From Gammaproteobacteria bacterium (lineage in GTDB: Bacteria > Pseudomonadota > Gammaproteobacteria > Competibacterales > Competibacteraceae): a stretch of 64,000 nucleotides of DNA. Under the pieces are notes generated by a model. It saw nothing but the letters and a program-made list of their open reading frames with translations, did not search any database and had not been told where the DNA came from. Below, piece after piece: positions 1 to 13,047 of this stretch; within the stretch, counting starts at the first letter, position 1; each line of letters starts with the position of its first letter. A program made the translations under genes and the position numbers. Where the stretch lies: positions 1 through 64,000 of the forward strand of contig JADLEK010000001.1 in assembly GCA_020846135.1 (NCBI GenBank). The letters are read 5' to 3'.

Positions 1-2
1 AG

Positions 3-110
3 CTGACCGGCAACGCGCACTACAACCCAATTTACCCGTGGTTGGCACAGGTTGCGCGCGTTGTCCGGTCGAGCGACCAGTTAGCCCGTCCCCGCAACGC
101 AACCGGTTGA
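3..110 (+). CDS. possible C-terminal end of a truncated gene
   Basis: The first 110 bases hold an open frame without a start that ends in TGA. Its composition (Asn-Ala-His-Tyr-Asn-Pro near the start, then an alternating hydrophobic and basic stretch) could be the tail of a protein that begins outside the window. I do not recognise the family. The frame is too short to separate from chance, so this is a weak call. From 111 to 237 I see no gene, only the space before the convergent gene end at 238. Confidence 0.25.
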   Translation: MTGNAHYNPIYPWLAQVARVVRSSDQLARPRNATG

Positions 111-237
111 ATCTCAATAAAACCTGGAAGGGATTTGAATGCTTCGACTTTGATTCGATTCAGCATAATGCGTGTTAGTTTAAACCAGATAAGGCGCTGG
201 ATGATGTTACCTTACTTGCTCGACGAGTGCTACGTCA

Positions 238-873
238 TCAGCCTTCCCGATCCGGCGGCCACGGTGGAACCCGCCAGCCCCCGGCCAGCGCCGCCAAGCG
301 CAATCCTGATGCGGTTCCTGCTCCCGCCAAAAAAGCCAGCCACGATTCAGCGCCGATCCCGTTCAGACCCACGAATACCCAGCACCCGCAGAACGCGCAT
401 AGAGCATAGGGCTGGTGGTCTTGGAACACCGCCGGGACTTCATTGCACAGCACGTCGCGCATGACTCCGCCAAACACCCCGGTGACTACGCCCATCAGCG
501 TCACGATGATCACCGGCATCCCGGCCGCCAGGGTCAGCGATGCGCCGGAAATGGCGAACAGGCCCAAGCCCAGCGCGTCGGTGACCTGTAACAGCCGGTC
601 AACTACATGATGGCGCGTGGCTCGCAGCAGCGGCGGCGCGATCAGGGTCAAAGCCAGCACCAGCCAGACATAGCCCTGATGCTGCACCCAGAACAGCGGT
701 CGGCGGTCAATCAGCAGGTCCCGCAAGGTGCCACCGCCGAATGCGGTGACAAAGGCCACAGCAAAGACTCCGACCGCATCCATTCGTTTGCGAAACGCCT
801 CGATCAGCCCGGAAATGGCGGAGACGAAGATGGCGCTGACTTCAATGACGGCCAGCAATGGATCAAGGGTCAT
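238..873 (-). CDS. trimeric intracellular cation channel family membrane protein (YicG/UPF0126 type)
   Basis: A 211-residue integral membrane protein, normal for the TRIC/UPF0126 family. It has two repeats of about 85 residues, each with three predicted membrane helices. Each repeat carries the Gly-rich motif typical of the family: FGGGTLRD near residue 46 and FGGVMRD near residue 134. Bacterial TRIC homologues form trimeric potassium-permeable channels in the inner membrane; the physiological role in bacteria is poorly defined. Its start overlaps the end of the upstream minus-strand gene (863-1915) by 11 bases, so the two are probably co-transcribed and translationally coupled. The C-terminus is a short polar tail rich in Pro and Trp. 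Confidence 0.85.
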   Translation of the reverse strand: MTLDPLLAVIEVSAIFVSAISGLIEAFRKRMDAVGVFAVAFVTAFGGGTLRDLLIDRRPLFWVQHQGYVWLVLALTLIAPPLLRATRHHVVDRLLQVTDALGLGLFAISGASLTLAAGMPVIIVTLMGVVTGVFGGVMRDVLCNEVPAVFQDHQPYALCAFCGCWVFVGLNGIGAESWLAFLAGAGTASGLRLAALAGGWRVPPWPPDREG

Positions 874-1915
874 GGGGGCGGTCTGCTGTCCGGAAAGCAG
901 ACAATGGTTTGATTCTTCTCCAGAATCGCCAGCGGGCGGCGCTCGTCAGCGTATAAACCCGCCCGTTGCCGGGATAGAGATGCAGCGCCGCCAGCTTCCC
1001 GGTTTGTAGCCACCGCTGGCAGAACCTAAACCAGTGGTATTCCAGCTCCGTCACATGCTCCGCCCAGTCGGACGGATCGCCATCCGCCGGGTCATAACGC
1101 ATCGTGTCCAGCACCACCAGGCTATCGGATTCCCCATCGGCGCTGTCCAGCCAATCGCCAGCGTGTTCGGGAACCGACGCCATCGCCGCATTAGCCAGCC
1201 GCGCCAGCCCGCGCAACAGTGGGTCATTGCCGTACAAACCGGCGGCGGGCGACTGGGCTCCGATGGGCGCCATGCCACCGCCCCACAGCCACAGCCCATT
1301 GATCAGCGGCTGATTGCGTTCTTCCCGCGCCCGGTTGACCGGATGGCCGTGCAGCAGCATCTGCGCCTCGGTCAACAGTGGATGCCAGCGGTTCCGGCTG
1401 GGGCCATGCGGTAATAGCGGGTTGATGTCGCGGCCAATGGCGCTGAGCAAAGAATGAGTGCGAATGCCGGGATGGTCGGTCAGGCGCAGATACCAGCGGT
1501 TGGGACGCAGGGCGTCGAGATGCAGCCCGTCTTCGGCGAAAGTCTGGTTGAATGCAGTCGCCAGCGCCTGCGCCTCGGCGGGTTCAATCGCCAGCACCCG
1601 CGCATCGGCTAGAAAGATTCCGTGCCAATCCGGGCGCAAATGCACCGGATCGGCGCGCAGCCACCAATCGGAACCCAACTCGCCGCCATCGGCCAGGCGG
1701 GTGACGGCGGCGACCGGTAAATCGGCAGCGACGGGAATCGGCAGATTGAACAGTTGAAATAGCGTTTCGTCAGTAGTCGCTGGCGTGGGATGCGCATCAG
1801 CGCGGGTCAGCAGCCAGCGCAGCGCCGGAGCGGCTATATCCGGCAGTGAATCGGCGGGCTTGAACTGCCCGGTTTCGAGCAGACCGGGAATCAGCAGATG
1901 CAGGGTTTTGTCCAT
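863..1915 (-). CDS. phosphoglycerate mutase-like conserved protein (COG4255-like)
   Basis: A soluble protein of about 350 residues. I chose the ATG at 1915 because the family-like N-terminus (MDKTLHLLIPGLL) begins there; a longer frame reaches 1957 but runs into a palindromic repeat. Recognisable features are NRWHPLLTEAQM in the middle followed by LINGLWLWGGG, which I associate with proteins annotated loosely as cofactor-independent phosphoglycerate mutases or 'regulatory protein' in beta- and gammaproteobacteria. This resemblance is to a domain fold only; no metal-binding set of the true iPGM/alkaline phosphatase superfamily can be confirmed by eye. It overlaps the channel gene at 238-873 and lies 84 bases downstream of trpE. 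Confidence 0.5.
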   Translation of the reverse strand: MDKTLHLLIPGLLETGQFKPADSLPDIAAPALRWLLTRADAHPTPATTDETLFQLFNLPIPVAADLPVAAVTRLADGGELGSDWWLRADPVHLRPDWHGIFLADARVLAIEPAEAQALATAFNQTFAEDGLHLDALRPNRWYLRLTDHPGIRTHSLLSAIGRDINPLLPHGPSRNRWHPLLTEAQMLLHGHPVNRAREERNQPLINGLWLWGGGMAPIGAQSPAAGLYGNDPLLRGLARLANAAMASVPEHAGDWLDSADGESDSLVVLDTMRYDPADGDPSDWAEHVTELEYHWFRFCQRWLQTGKLAALHLYPGNGRVYTLTSAARWRFWRRIKPLSAFRTADRPHDP

Positions 1916-1947
1916 GAGTTCAAAGCGCGGTTGCAGCGACGGGCTGG

Positions 1948-1967
1948 ATTCCCGCATTCGCGGGAAT
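1948..1967. repeat. short perfect palindrome (REP/NEMIS-like)
   Basis: A 20-base palindrome with an 8-base stem, ATTCCCGC, a 4-base ATTC loop and GCGGGAAT, lying between trpE and the mutase-like gene. The arms resemble dispersed 'ATTCCCGCGAA' repeats seen in intergenic DNA of many proteobacteria. It could act as an RNA hairpin between the two cistrons. Confidence 0.6.
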
Positions 1968-1999
1968 GACGGAAGAGGTCGTCAACTGCCGCCCGCCCG

Positions 2000-3496
2000 T
2001 CAGCCGGTCGCTCTCGGCTCATCCAGTCCCCGTTCCGCCAGCGCCGCCGCTCGAAACAGCGCCCGGCCTTTGTTCATGGTCTCTTCCCATTCGCTGGCCG
2101 GGATCGAATCGGCGACGATACCCGCACCCACCTGGACATGCAGCAGCCCGTCTTTAAGAACGGCGGTGCGAATCGCAATCGCGGTGTCCATATTTCCCGA
2201 CCACGACAGATAGCCGACCGCGCCGGCGTAAATCCCGCGCTTGACCGGCTCCAGCTCATCGATGATCTGCATCGCCCGGATTTTCGGCGCACCGCTGACG
2301 GTGCCAGCGGGGAAGGTGGCCCGCAACGCATCGAGCGCAGTCAGGCCGGGCCGCAGCCGTCCGGTGACGTTGGAGACGATATGCATGACATGGGAATAGC
2401 GCTCGACCACCATTTTTTCGGTGAGACGCACGCTGCCGATTTCACTGACCCGTCCGACATCATTGCGGCCCAGATCGATCAGCATCAAATGCTCGGCCAG
2501 TTCCTTGGGATCAGCCAATAACTCGGCTTCCAGCGCCTGATCTTCCTCCTCGGTCGCGCCGCGCTGACGGGTGCCGGCAATCGGGCGCACCGTCAGCAAA
2601 CCGTCTTCTAGCCGCACCAGAATTTCCGGCGACGAGCCGACAATGTGGAAATCGCCCAGGTGCAGGAAGTACATGTACGGCGAGGGATTCAGGCCGCGCA
2701 AGGCCCGATATAAATCCAGCGGCGCCGCCCGGAATGGCGCAGACAGCCGTTGCGACGGCACCACCTGCATACAGTCGCCGGCCAGAATGTAGTCCTTGAT
2801 CCGCTCAACGGCGGCTTCAAAACCGGGTTGGGTAAAGCCGGAGACAAATTCGGCAGCGCCGGCCTCGGGCTTAACCCGGTGCGGCGCATACAGCGAATGG
2901 CCCGCCCGCAGCTTTTCTACCCAGTCATCCAGGCGTTGTTCAGCGCGGGCATAGGCGCGCTCGACCGCCGGATCGACCAGGGTAATCAGGTACAGCCGCC
3001 CGGCCAGATTGTCGAATACCACCACGTCCTCCGACACCAGCAGCAGGATGTCGGGATTGTCCAGCGGATCGGGGTTCGGGCATTGCGCCAGTTTCGGCTC
3101 GATATAGCGGATCGTGTCGTAGCCGAAATAGCCGACCAGCCCACCGATGAAGCGTGGCAAGCCTTCGCCGTGAGCGGGCGCCCGGTAGCGGTTCTGGAAC
3201 TCCTGAATCCAGGCCAGCGGATCGGGGACCGTCAGCACCTCGACGATTTCCCCGGCGTGTTCCACCGTGATCCGATAGCCCCGCACCCGGATGATCTTGC
3301 GGCAGGGCAAGCCAATGATCGAGTAACGGCCCCATTTTTCACCGCCCTGCACCGACTCCAGCAGATAGCTGTACGGGGCGTTGGCCAGCTTGAGATAGGT
3401 GCTGAGCGGGGTGTCGAGATCGGCCAGCACCTCGCGGGCGACCGGAATCCGGTTGAAACCCTGGTCAACCAGGCGCTGAAATTCGGTTGGGTTCAT
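2000..3496 (-). CDS. trpE: anthranilate synthase component I
   Basis: Makes anthranilate from chorismate with the glutamine amidotransferase TrpG, the first committed step of tryptophan synthesis. The 498-residue length is normal. The N-terminal domain carries the LLES element (about residues 45-48) that binds feedback tryptophan. The C-terminal chorismate-binding domain shows PIAGTRQRG (about 316), [18 protein letters not shown] (about 340) and the Gly/Ala-rich [11 protein letters not shown] stretch. It is the last gene of the minus-strand series rpe-gph-trpE, an order common in gammaproteobacteria, and follows gph after a 19-base gap. trpG is not in this window downstream of it. Confidence 0.97.
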   Translation of the reverse strand: MNPTEFQRLVDQGFNRIPVAREVLADLDTPLSTYLKLANAPYSYLLESVQGGEKWGRYSIIGLPCRKIIRVRGYRITVEHAGEIVEVLTVPDPLAWIQEFQNRYRAPAHGEGLPRFIGGLVGYFGYDTIRYIEPKLAQCPNPDPLDNPDILLLVSEDVVVFDNLAGRLYLITLVDPAVERAYARAEQRLDDWVEKLRAGHSLYAPHRVKPEAGAAEFVSGFTQPGFEAAVERIKDYILAGDCMQVVPSQRLSAPFRAAPLDLYRALRGLNPSPYMYFLHLGDFHIVGSSPEILVRLEDGLLTVRPIAGTRQRGATEEEDQALEAELLADPKELAEHLMLIDLGRNDVGRVSEIGSVRLTEKMVVERYSHVMHIVSNVTGRLRPGLTALDALRATFPAGTVSGAPKIRAMQIIDELEPVKRGIYAGAVGYLSWSGNMDTAIAIRTAVLKDGLLHVQVGAGIVADSIPASEWEETMNKGRALFRAAALAERGLDEPRATG

Positions 3497-3515
3497 GGCG
3501 GTACGGATAGCCTCG

Positions 3516-4184
3516 TTAAATCAGCAGGGCGATCAGGTCAGCGATGGAGTCAATCACTGCGTCCGGTTGGGCGTCGCGGATGTCCTGACCGTGGTTGTAG
3601 CCGTAGGGCACACAGACCACCGGACAGCCGGCATTGCGGGCTGCGCCCACATCGTTCAGCGAGTCGCCCACCATCAGCCCGGATGCGATGGCCACGCCCA
3701 TCCGTTCGGCGCAGAGCCGGATCGAGTCCGGGGCCGGCTTAGGGTTAGGAATGCACTCGCCGCCGACCACTGTGGCGAAGAAGTGGCTGATGTCCAGCCG
3801 TTCCAGCAAGGGCAGCGCAAACTCGGCGGCCTTGTTGGTGACGCAGGCCAGCGGCCAGCCGGCAGCGACCAGCTCGGTCAGCCCGTCCCGCGCCCCCGGA
3901 TACAGGGTGCTGTAGACGCTGATGTGATCGGCATAAGCAGCCTTGTACAGCGGCCGGGCGCGCGCGAACAGTTCCGGATCCGCTTCGCCGGCCATATCCC
4001 CAGTCAGCGCCCGGCGAATCAGATTGTTCATGCCGTTGCCGACCCAGGTGCGAACCTGAGCTTCGTCCCGCGCCGGCAACCCGATCTGGCCGAGCATGAC
4101 GTTCACCGCCGCGGTCAGGTCGGGAACGCTGTCCACCAACGTGCCATCGAGATCGAAAAATATCGCCGTAACGTTCTTAAACAT
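3516..4184 (-). CDS. gph: phosphoglycolate phosphatase (HAD superfamily)
   Basis: Dephosphorylates 2-phosphoglycolate. The 222 residues show the four HAD motifs: [11 protein letters not shown] with the nucleophile Asp near residue 11, a TNK motif near 117, a Lys-containing NPKP segment near 153, and VGDSLND near 172. It lies 2 bases downstream of rpe and 19 bases upstream of trpE, the usual rpe-gph-trpE arrangement. Confidence 0.95.
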   Translation of the reverse strand: MFKNVTAIFFDLDGTLVDSVPDLTAAVNVMLGQIGLPARDEAQVRTWVGNGMNNLIRRALTGDMAGEADPELFARARPLYKAAYADHISVYSTLYPGARDGLTELVAAGWPLACVTNKAAEFALPLLERLDISHFFATVVGGECIPNPKPAPDSIRLCAERMGVAIASGLMVGDSLNDVGAARNAGCPVVCVPYGYNHGQDIRDAQPDAVIDSIADLIALLI

Positions 4185-4186
4185 GG

Positions 4187-4861
4187 TTAGCCGTTCGCCT
4201 GGGCCAGTTCGACCCGCATTGCCGCCAGGGTAGCCCGATAGTCCGGGGTGTTGAAAATGGCCGAACCGGCCACAAAGGTATCAGCGCCGGCCTCGGCGAT
4301 CCGGCGGATGTTGTCGAGCTTGACCCCGCCATCGACTTCCAGCCGAATCGGTAAACCGCTGTCGTCAATCAGCCGGCGGGCCTCGCGCAGTTTATGCAAC
4401 ATGCCGTTGATAAAACTCTGGCCGCCAAAGCCGGGATTGACCGTCATCAGCAACACCATGTCGATCTTGTCCATCACATATTTCAGGCAGTCCAGCGGGG
4501 TCGCCGGATTGAAGACCAGCCCGGATCGGCAACCGCAATCGCGGATGTGCTGGAGAGTGCGGTCGATGTGGTCGCTGGCTTCCGGGTGAAAGGTGATGTA
4601 CGTCGCGCCGGCGGCGGCAAAATCGGGGATGATCCGATCCACCGGCTTGACCATCAGGTGCGCGTCAATCGGCGCGGTCACGCCGTGTTTGCGCAGCGCC
4701 TCGCACACCAGCGGACCGACGGTCAGATTGGGGACATAATGGTTGTCCATCACATCGAAATGCACCCAGTCCGCGCCCGCCGCCAGCACCGCGTCCACTT
4801 CCGCGCCCAACCGAGCGAAGTCGGCGGATAAAATGGACGGCGCAATCAGATAATCCCGCAT
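4187..4861 (-). CDS. rpe: ribulose-phosphate 3-epimerase
   Basis: Interconverts ribulose 5-phosphate and xylulose 5-phosphate in the pentose phosphate pathway. TIM-barrel motifs are visible: [13 protein letters not shown] at the N-terminus, [11 protein letters not shown] (metal ligand Asp and His region), [13 protein letters not shown] phosphate-binding loop and LEVDGGV with the second catalytic Asp. The ATG at 4861 gives 224 residues; another ATG four codons upstream (4873) is possible. It is the first gene of the minus-strand rpe-gph-trpE unit, and 4874-4964 is the divergent promoter region shared with rsmE. Confidence 0.96.
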   Translation of the reverse strand: MRDYLIAPSILSADFARLGAEVDAVLAAGADWVHFDVMDNHYVPNLTVGPLVCEALRKHGVTAPIDAHLMVKPVDRIIPDFAAAGATYITFHPEASDHIDRTLQHIRDCGCRSGLVFNPATPLDCLKYVMDKIDMVLLMTVNPGFGGQSFINGMLHKLREARRLIDDSGLPIRLEVDGGVKLDNIRRIAEAGADTFVAGSAIFNTPDYRATLAAMRVELAQANG

Positions 4862-4964
4862 ATTCTTGCCCAACCTCGATTGCCAGGGACGGCAACTTTA
4901 ACTGAATCAGCGTGGATTTGGCGATCACCGGCGGCGTGGTCCGCCCCGAACCGGATTTTGGCCC

Positions 4965-5693
4965 ATGCGTATTCCCCGGATTTACCTGCCATTGCCGCTC
5001 ACCGTCGGCGCAACCGTGCGGCTGGACGATAACGCCTTCAATCACGCGGTGCGGGTGTTGCGGCTCAAACCAGATGCCGCCTTGATCCTGTTCAACGGCC
5101 AAGGCGGCGCATTTGCGGCGACCCTGGCCGATGTCAGCAAGCGGGAAGCCTGGGCGCGGCTGCTGGAATTTCTGCCCGGCGAGGTCGAATCGCCCTTGCG
5201 GGTGATCCTGGGGCAGGGCATCTCCCGGGGCGACAAGATGGATTACACCCTGCAAAAGGCGGTGGAACTGGGCGCGGCGGCGATTCAACCCCTGTTTACC
5301 GAACGCGGCGGGGTTGATTTATCCGGCGAACGGCTGACGCGCAAGGTTCAGCATTGGCGGAGCATCGTGATCGGCGCCTGTGAACAGTGCGGGCGTAATC
5401 GGCTGCCTGAGGTTTACGATCCGGTAAGGCTGGCGAACTGGCTAGCACAACCGGCGGAAGCGGGATTGCGGCTATTACTTGATCCCGCTGCTGAGTTGGG
5501 TTTACGCAGGCTGGAGTCCCCGGCGGGGCCGGTGATGCTGCTGATCGGTGCGGAAGGCGGCCTGAGTCCCGCAGAAATGGCTCAGGCCCGTCAGGCGAGG
5601 TTCCTCGGCGTCCGACTGGGACCGCGCATCCTGCGCACTGAAACTGCCGGACTGGCGGCGCTGGCGGCCCTCCAAGCGTTGTGGGGGGATTAG
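4965..5693 (+). CDS. rsmE: 16S rRNA (uracil-1498-N3) methyltransferase
   Basis: Methylates N3 of U1498 in the 30S subunit, using S-adenosylmethionine. The 242-residue protein has the RsmE layout: an N-terminal PUA-like domain (residues 1-70, ending with the LFNGQGG motif) and a C-terminal SPOUT domain with the deep-knot motifs LIGAEGGLSP (about residue 189) and LGPRILRTETA (about 217). It is transcribed divergently from rpe and convergently to the pseudogene that follows 4 bases later. Confidence 0.94.
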   Translation: MRIPRIYLPLPLTVGATVRLDDNAFNHAVRVLRLKPDAALILFNGQGGAFAATLADVSKREAWARLLEFLPGEVESPLRVILGQGISRGDKMDYTLQKAVELGAAAIQPLFTERGGVDLSGERLTRKVQHWRSIVIGACEQCGRNRLPEVYDPVRLANWLAQPAEAGLRLLLDPAAELGLRRLESPAGPVMLLIGAEGGLSPAEMAQARQARFLGVRLGPRILRTETAGLAALAALQALWGD

Positions 5694-5696
5694 GTG

Positions 5697-10265
<4,569 letters not shown>

Positions 10266-10284
10266 ACCACGGTCTGCGTTGTCG

Positions 10285-10303
10285 CTGCTCCTGCCAGGAG
10301 CAG
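10285..10303 (+). terminator. stem-loop after eno, possible terminator
   Basis: CTGCTCCT-GCC-AGGAGCAG is a perfect 8-base stem with a 3-base loop, 20 bases after the eno stop. The run of T residues begins only about 16 bases later (10319-10325), so it may be a weak terminator or a stabilising 3' hairpin rather than a canonical intrinsic terminator. Confidence 0.45.
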
Positions 10304-10400
10304 GGTAACCCTGAGAATCTTTTTTAATCGCGCCTTCCCGTCTCCTCAGCTTTGGGGAACACGGTGGAGGCGCTGATTTTTTCCGCCTTTGCGTATTGTT

Positions 10401-10919
10401 ATGGCCCATCCGACCGACCCGGAATCGAAACAACCGGAATTGAAGCTGCAACTGCTGACGGCGATCTTGATCGCCCTCGTGGTGTTTTTGCAGTATCTGT
10501 TATGGATCGCCGAGGACGGGGTTCGGCAAACTTACGCGTTACGGGTTTCCATTCAGGCGCAAACCGAGGAAAACGCCGAGTTGACCGAGCGTAACCGGGC
10601 GCTGGAAGCGGACATCCTGGATCTGAAAAACGGGCTGATGGCGATTGAAGAACGCGCCCGCTCGGAAATGGGCATGATCCGCCCTGATGAAACCTTCTAT
10701 CGGATTCTCGAACAGCCGTTGCCCAATAATCCAGCGGTGGAGCCGGGCAAACCGGGCGATCCTGCCCATAAACCAGCCACTGCCGCCGCTCCCAAAACTC
10801 CATCTAATCCCGCTTTGCCAAAAGGGGGAAGCGAAGCCAAACGGGCCGCTCCGGTCAAGCTGTCGCCCAAACCAGCCAAGCCGTCCAAGCCGCCGGTGGA
10901 TGACGCGGTGCCGGATTAG
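10401..10919 (+). CDS. ftsB: cell division protein FtsB, with Pro/Ala/Lys-rich C-terminal extension
   Basis: FtsB joins FtsL and FtsQ in the divisome. The ATG at 10401 gives 172 residues: a short cytoplasmic N-terminus, one membrane helix (about residues 20-40, LTAILIALVVFLQYLLWI), then a periplasmic heptad coiled coil (about 50-95) ending with the family-typical ARSEMGMIRPDETFY. E. coli FtsB is about 103 residues; here about 75 extra residues rich in Pro, Ala, Lys and Gly follow, probably disordered. It lies after eno as expected, but its usual downstream neighbour ispD has been displaced by 9 kb of restriction-modification genes. Confidence 0.9.
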   Translation: MAHPTDPESKQPELKLQLLTAILIALVVFLQYLLWIAEDGVRQTYALRVSIQAQTEENAELTERNRALEADILDLKNGLMAIEERARSEMGMIRPDETFYRILEQPLPNNPAVEPGKPGDPAHKPATAAAPKTPSNPALPKGGSEAKRAAPVKLSPKPAKPSKPPVDDAVPD

Positions 10920-11007
10920 CTGATTCGGCTTTTCGTTGAAATCCGCTAAAACGGCTACGGCGACAACCCATTAAAACCATTCCCGCCCTGATGGACCAAT
11001 CCCCCCG

Positions 11008-13047
11008 ATGCGCCTGACTCAACAACAATTGGAAGCCCACCTGTGGGGAGCGGCCAATATTCTGCGCGGCAAAACCGCCGGGCAGGATTACAAGAATTAC
11101 ATTCTGTCGCTGATGTTCTATAAGCGCCTGTGCGATCAGTGGGAGAACGAGGCGGACGACGCCATTGCCGAACAGGAAAAACAGCAGGGTCGCGCATTCA
11201 CCGAGACACAGAAAGCGATCTTCCGGGCGCGTGGCGAAAATCGGTTCAACATCCCTGCCGGGAGCCAGTGGGGCGATGTGCGGGCGGTTTCGGAGAAAAT
11301 TGGCGAGAAGTTGACCGAGGCCATGCGTGCGGTCGCCAATGCCAATGAGGAACTCAAGGGCGTGTTTACTGTGGACTGGAATCAGCCTGCGCCCGATGGC
11401 AGTGGCAAGCCCCTCATCCCCAACGAAGTGGTTCATGCACTGATTCAGCATTTCAATGAGCATGATCTTTCCAATCGCAGTGTGCCGCCCGACATTCTGG
11501 GGCGGGCCTATGAATACCTGATCAAGCAGTTCGCCGACGATGCCGGGGCGAAAGCCGGCGAGTTTTTCACCCCGCCCGAAGTGGTGGATACGCTGGTGCG
11601 GATTCTCGAACCGCGTCCCGGCGACACGATTTATGACCCGACTGCCGGCAGCGGCGGGATGCTGGTTCACTCCGCTGACTATCTGCGCGAACAGGGTCAT
11701 CACGCCACGTCGGCCCAATACTTCGCACAGGAAATGAATTGGGGCAACGCCGCGATTGGCAAGATCAACTCGGTGTTGCATGGCCTGGAGGCGAACATTG
11801 CGGCGGGAGCCAGCACAATTACTGATCCCGCGTTCAAGACCCCGGACGGCAAGGTGCGCCCGTTCTCACTGGTGCTGGCCAATTTCCCGTTTTCGGATGA
11901 ATTGTGGTGGTTGAAACCGGAACAGCAGACGGATGACAAGAAAAAGAAGGATCGGCTTAAAAAAGAGGTGTTCAGCAAGGAGGGCTATAAAGACCTGTTC
12001 GGTCGGTTCGGGCGCGGGACTGGATTCCGGGCGCCGCCCGCCGGTTATGGCGACTACGCCTTTATCCTGCACATTCTGGCGTCACTGACGGACAGCGGAC
12101 GCGCCGGGATTGTCTGCCCGCAAGGGGTGTTGTTTCGCGGTCAGCCGGAAGTAGAGGAAGAAACCGGCGAGTTTGACGATGATGGCAACCCGATCATCAA
12201 GCGCCGCAAAGCCGATGATGAGCATTTGATCCGTCAGGCGTTGCTGCAAGCGCGGCTGATTGATGCCGTCATTTCGCTGCCGCTGAATGTGTTCTATGGC
12301 GCGGGCGTCCCGGCCTGTCTGCTGATTTTGCGCAAGCAACGACCCCCGGAACGCCATGATCAGGTGTTGCTGGTCTATGCCGCCCGCCATTTCCGCGAAC
12401 TGTCCAATCAGAACGAACTGCGCCCACAGGACGTGATGCGGATACTGGTGCATGTCCAGGCTTACGGCGATGCCGCGAAAGTGCCGGCGCTGGTTGGCCA
12501 GCACAGCCAGCGTATCCGCGAGCAGATCAACCAGCGCGAACAGGAAGAAGTCGAACGGCTGGACGCGGAATATGCCGGATTCGCGGAACGATTGGCGGAA
12601 CTTGACGCCACGATAGCCGAAGCGCGGGCCGGGCTGGCGCGATTGAAGACGCAGACCGAGAAAACCAAGGCCGAAACCGCATTGCGCAAGCTGGAAAGCC
12701 AACGCGCCAAGCCTGCCGCCAAGGTGGCCGAGCGGGATGAGCGCATCGCCGAAACCCGCCGCCGCGCCGAAGACGACCGCCGCGATATTGAGCAGGTCGG
12801 TAGCGAACTGGGGGCGCTGTATGGCGATCCCGACGAGTTGCTGAAACATACGCGGGTCGTGAGCCTTGATGAGATTGCCGAGAATGAATTCAATCTCAAC
12901 ATTCCGCGCTATGTGGATACCTTTGAGCCGGAGCCACGGGTGGAAGTGAGGGAGGCGTTGAGGGCATTGCAACAGGCTGAGAGTGTTTTGTGTGAAGCTG
13001 AGGCTGATCTTGGCAAATTGCTCAGGGCGATTGGTTATGCAGAATAA
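11008..13047 (+). CDS. hsdM: type I restriction-modification system methyltransferase subunit HsdM
   Basis: N6-adenine methyltransferase of a type I RM system. The N-terminal HsdM domain (residues 1-160) is followed by the Rossmann methylase domain with motif I DPTAGSGGML (about residues 210-219). Motif IV reads N-F-P-F at about 292-295 rather than the usual N-P-P-F/Y. At 679 residues it is longer than common HsdM (about 500). The extra length is a predicted coiled coil (about 495-610, rich in Glu, Arg, Ala) before a conserved-looking tail containing EIAENEFNLNIPRYVDTFEP, which HsdM proteins often show near the end. It overlaps hsdS by 11 bases. First gene of the RM island between ftsB and ispD. 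Confidence 0.95.
   Translation: MRLTQQQLEAHLWGAANILRGKTAGQDYKNYILSLMFYKRLCDQWENEADDAIAEQEKQQGRAFTETQKAIFRARGENRFNIPAGSQWGDVRAVSEKIGEKLTEAMRAVANANEELKGVFTVDWNQPAPDGSGKPLIPNEVVHALIQHFNEHDLSNRSVPPDILGRAYEYLIKQFADDAGAKAGEFFTPPEVVDTLVRILEPRPGDTIYDPTAGSGGMLVHSADYLREQGHHATSAQYFAQEMNWGNAAIGKINSVLHGLEANIAAGASTITDPAFKTPDGKVRPFSLVLANFPFSDELWWLKPEQQTDDKKKKDRLKKEVFSKEGYKDLFGRFGRGTGFRAPPAGYGDYAFILHILASLTDSGRAGIVCPQGVLFRGQPEVEEETGEFDDDGNPIIKRRKADDEHLIRQALLQARLIDAVISLPLNVFYGAGVPACLLILRKQRPPERHDQVLLVYAARHFRELSNQNELRPQDVMRILVHVQAYGDAAKVPALVGQHSQRIREQINQREQEEVERLDAEYAGFAERLAELDATIAEARAGLARLKTQTEKTKAETALRKLESQRAKPAAKVAERDERIAETRRRAEDDRRDIEQVGSELGALYGDPDELLKHTRVVSLDEIAENEFNLNIPRYVDTFEPEPRVEVREALRALQQAESVLCEAEADLGKLLRAIGYAE

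Noticed and set aside
135-464. Plus-strand open frame at the left edge
   Set aside because: Most of it is antisense to the TRIC-type channel gene, has no ribosome site and no recognisable protein pattern.
2750-3742. Long plus-strand open frame opposite trpE and gph
   Set aside because: It lies on the complement of two well-identified genes, has no family-like motif and reflects GC-rich third-position bias on the opposite strand.
5296-5696. C-terminal continuation of the AAA-like remnant
   Set aside because: The minus-strand frame stays open here but only because it reads rsmE antisense; family similarity stops after the FDRRSG element.
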